From Morinoia aosen (taxonomy: Eukaryota; Arthropoda; Malacostraca; Amphipoda; Talitridae), in the NCBI GenBank assembly GCA_030386875.1, contig CM059562.1, positions 46,955,757-47,019,756 on the forward strand: a stretch of DNA of 64,000 nt. The letters run 5' to 3'. Each line of letters begins with the position of its first letter. The stretch's first letter is position 1. Under the pieces are notes generated by a model. That model saw only the letters and a list, made by a program, of their open reading frames with translations, was not told the origin of the DNA and ran no database searches. Shown piece after piece: positions 63,641 to 64,000 of this stretch. A program made the position numbers and the translations under genes.

Positions 63641-64000
63641 AGCAAAAAATCTCGATAAATATTCATTTTGACTATATGTTTGTTTACGCATTTCTGCCAA
63701 AATTTTGAAGATATTTGCTACTCATAAGTGACATTCGGCGTTCACTGGATCTCCATTTTATCCCATATACCCATGTCTGCATGATGTAGCAGAGAATACC
63801 GAGAGGATATGAAATATGTTTTTTTGTTGCTCCTTGATGGTAATTTGAGTTTTCTTAAAACACCTGTAAGGAAATTAAAAACCATTTCATTTTTACATTT
63901 ATCGAAGTTATTTTTTCCTTCTACTTGTTTTTTCCTCAGGTTGTTTCTTACGATATCACTGAGCTTGACGTCATTTTAGATGTACCAAGAGCAAGATTGT
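63641..64000 (+). repeat. Dispersed repeat family R1, partial copy at window end
   Basis: tctccattttatcccatata near 63750, gagaggatatgaa, and cactgagcttgacgtcatttt near the end match the R1 copies at 54405-54660 and 61410-61640. It runs off the window. Confidence 0.6.

Overview
The window reads as arthropod (probably insect) heterochromatin-like or intergenic DNA made almost entirely of transposable elements. This rests on the element mix: a CsRn1-like Ty3/gypsy LTR retrotransposon, a BEL/Pao element, Penelope-like elements (PLEs) with hammerhead motifs, CR1/L2- and Jockey-type LINEs, hAT and pogo DNA transposons, and a tRNA-derived SINE. The AT-rich base composition and a short TTAGG run fit but are weak evidence. 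I found no convincing host protein-coding gene, rRNA or functional tRNA.

Layout. 1-6871: gypsy element with gag, pol and a 3' LTR; its 5' LTR lies outside the window. 7321-9469: a second LTR of the same family in inverted orientation. 9470-17924: a CR1/L2-type LINE (ORF1 with a PHD-like motif and an SGNH esterase; ORF2 with endonuclease and RT). An inverted-dimer PLE (11051-13467, 14-bp target duplication) is inserted in its endonuclease, and a hAT element (16623-17666, 8-bp duplication) sits at its stop codon. 18346-27225: a second PLE split by an apparently young, intact BEL/Pao element (19010-27102, 1128-bp LTRs with no difference seen by eye, 5-bp duplication, one 1871-codon ORF). 27244-29134: probable gypsy 5' LTR, primer-binding site and truncated gag. 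29130-29268: PLE fragment. 30708-31830: MITE-like element. 32508-42850: a LINE (family F, minus strand) split by a 5.5-kb block. That block holds another LINE (family E), itself split in frame by a 2.2-kb TG...CA insertion with a 5-bp duplication. 42851-54900: MITEs, SINE copy 1, PLE and LINE fragments, a pogo-like element and several unclassified dispersed repeats. 54920-57870: second copy of LINE F, carrying SINE copy 2. 57914-58304: a palindromic mini-element with two opposed hammerhead cores. 58329-59058: a minisatellite with higher-order structure. 59979-60935: 5'-truncated LINE RT. 61010-64000: dispersed repeats and sequence without recognisable genes.

The nesting gives relative ages: LINE F is older than the block carrying LINE E, and E is older than the 2.2-kb insertion in it; the CR1/L2 LINE is older than its PLE and hAT insertions; PLE-2 is older than the Pao element. 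The only elements that look near-intact are the gypsy gag-pol (with a textbook -1 frameshift signal) and the Pao element. The most interesting items are the hammerhead-bearing palindromic PLE derivatives, an OTU-protease-like domain encoded upstream of the endonuclease in LINE F, and an array of four nested hairpins inside the 2.2-kb insertion.
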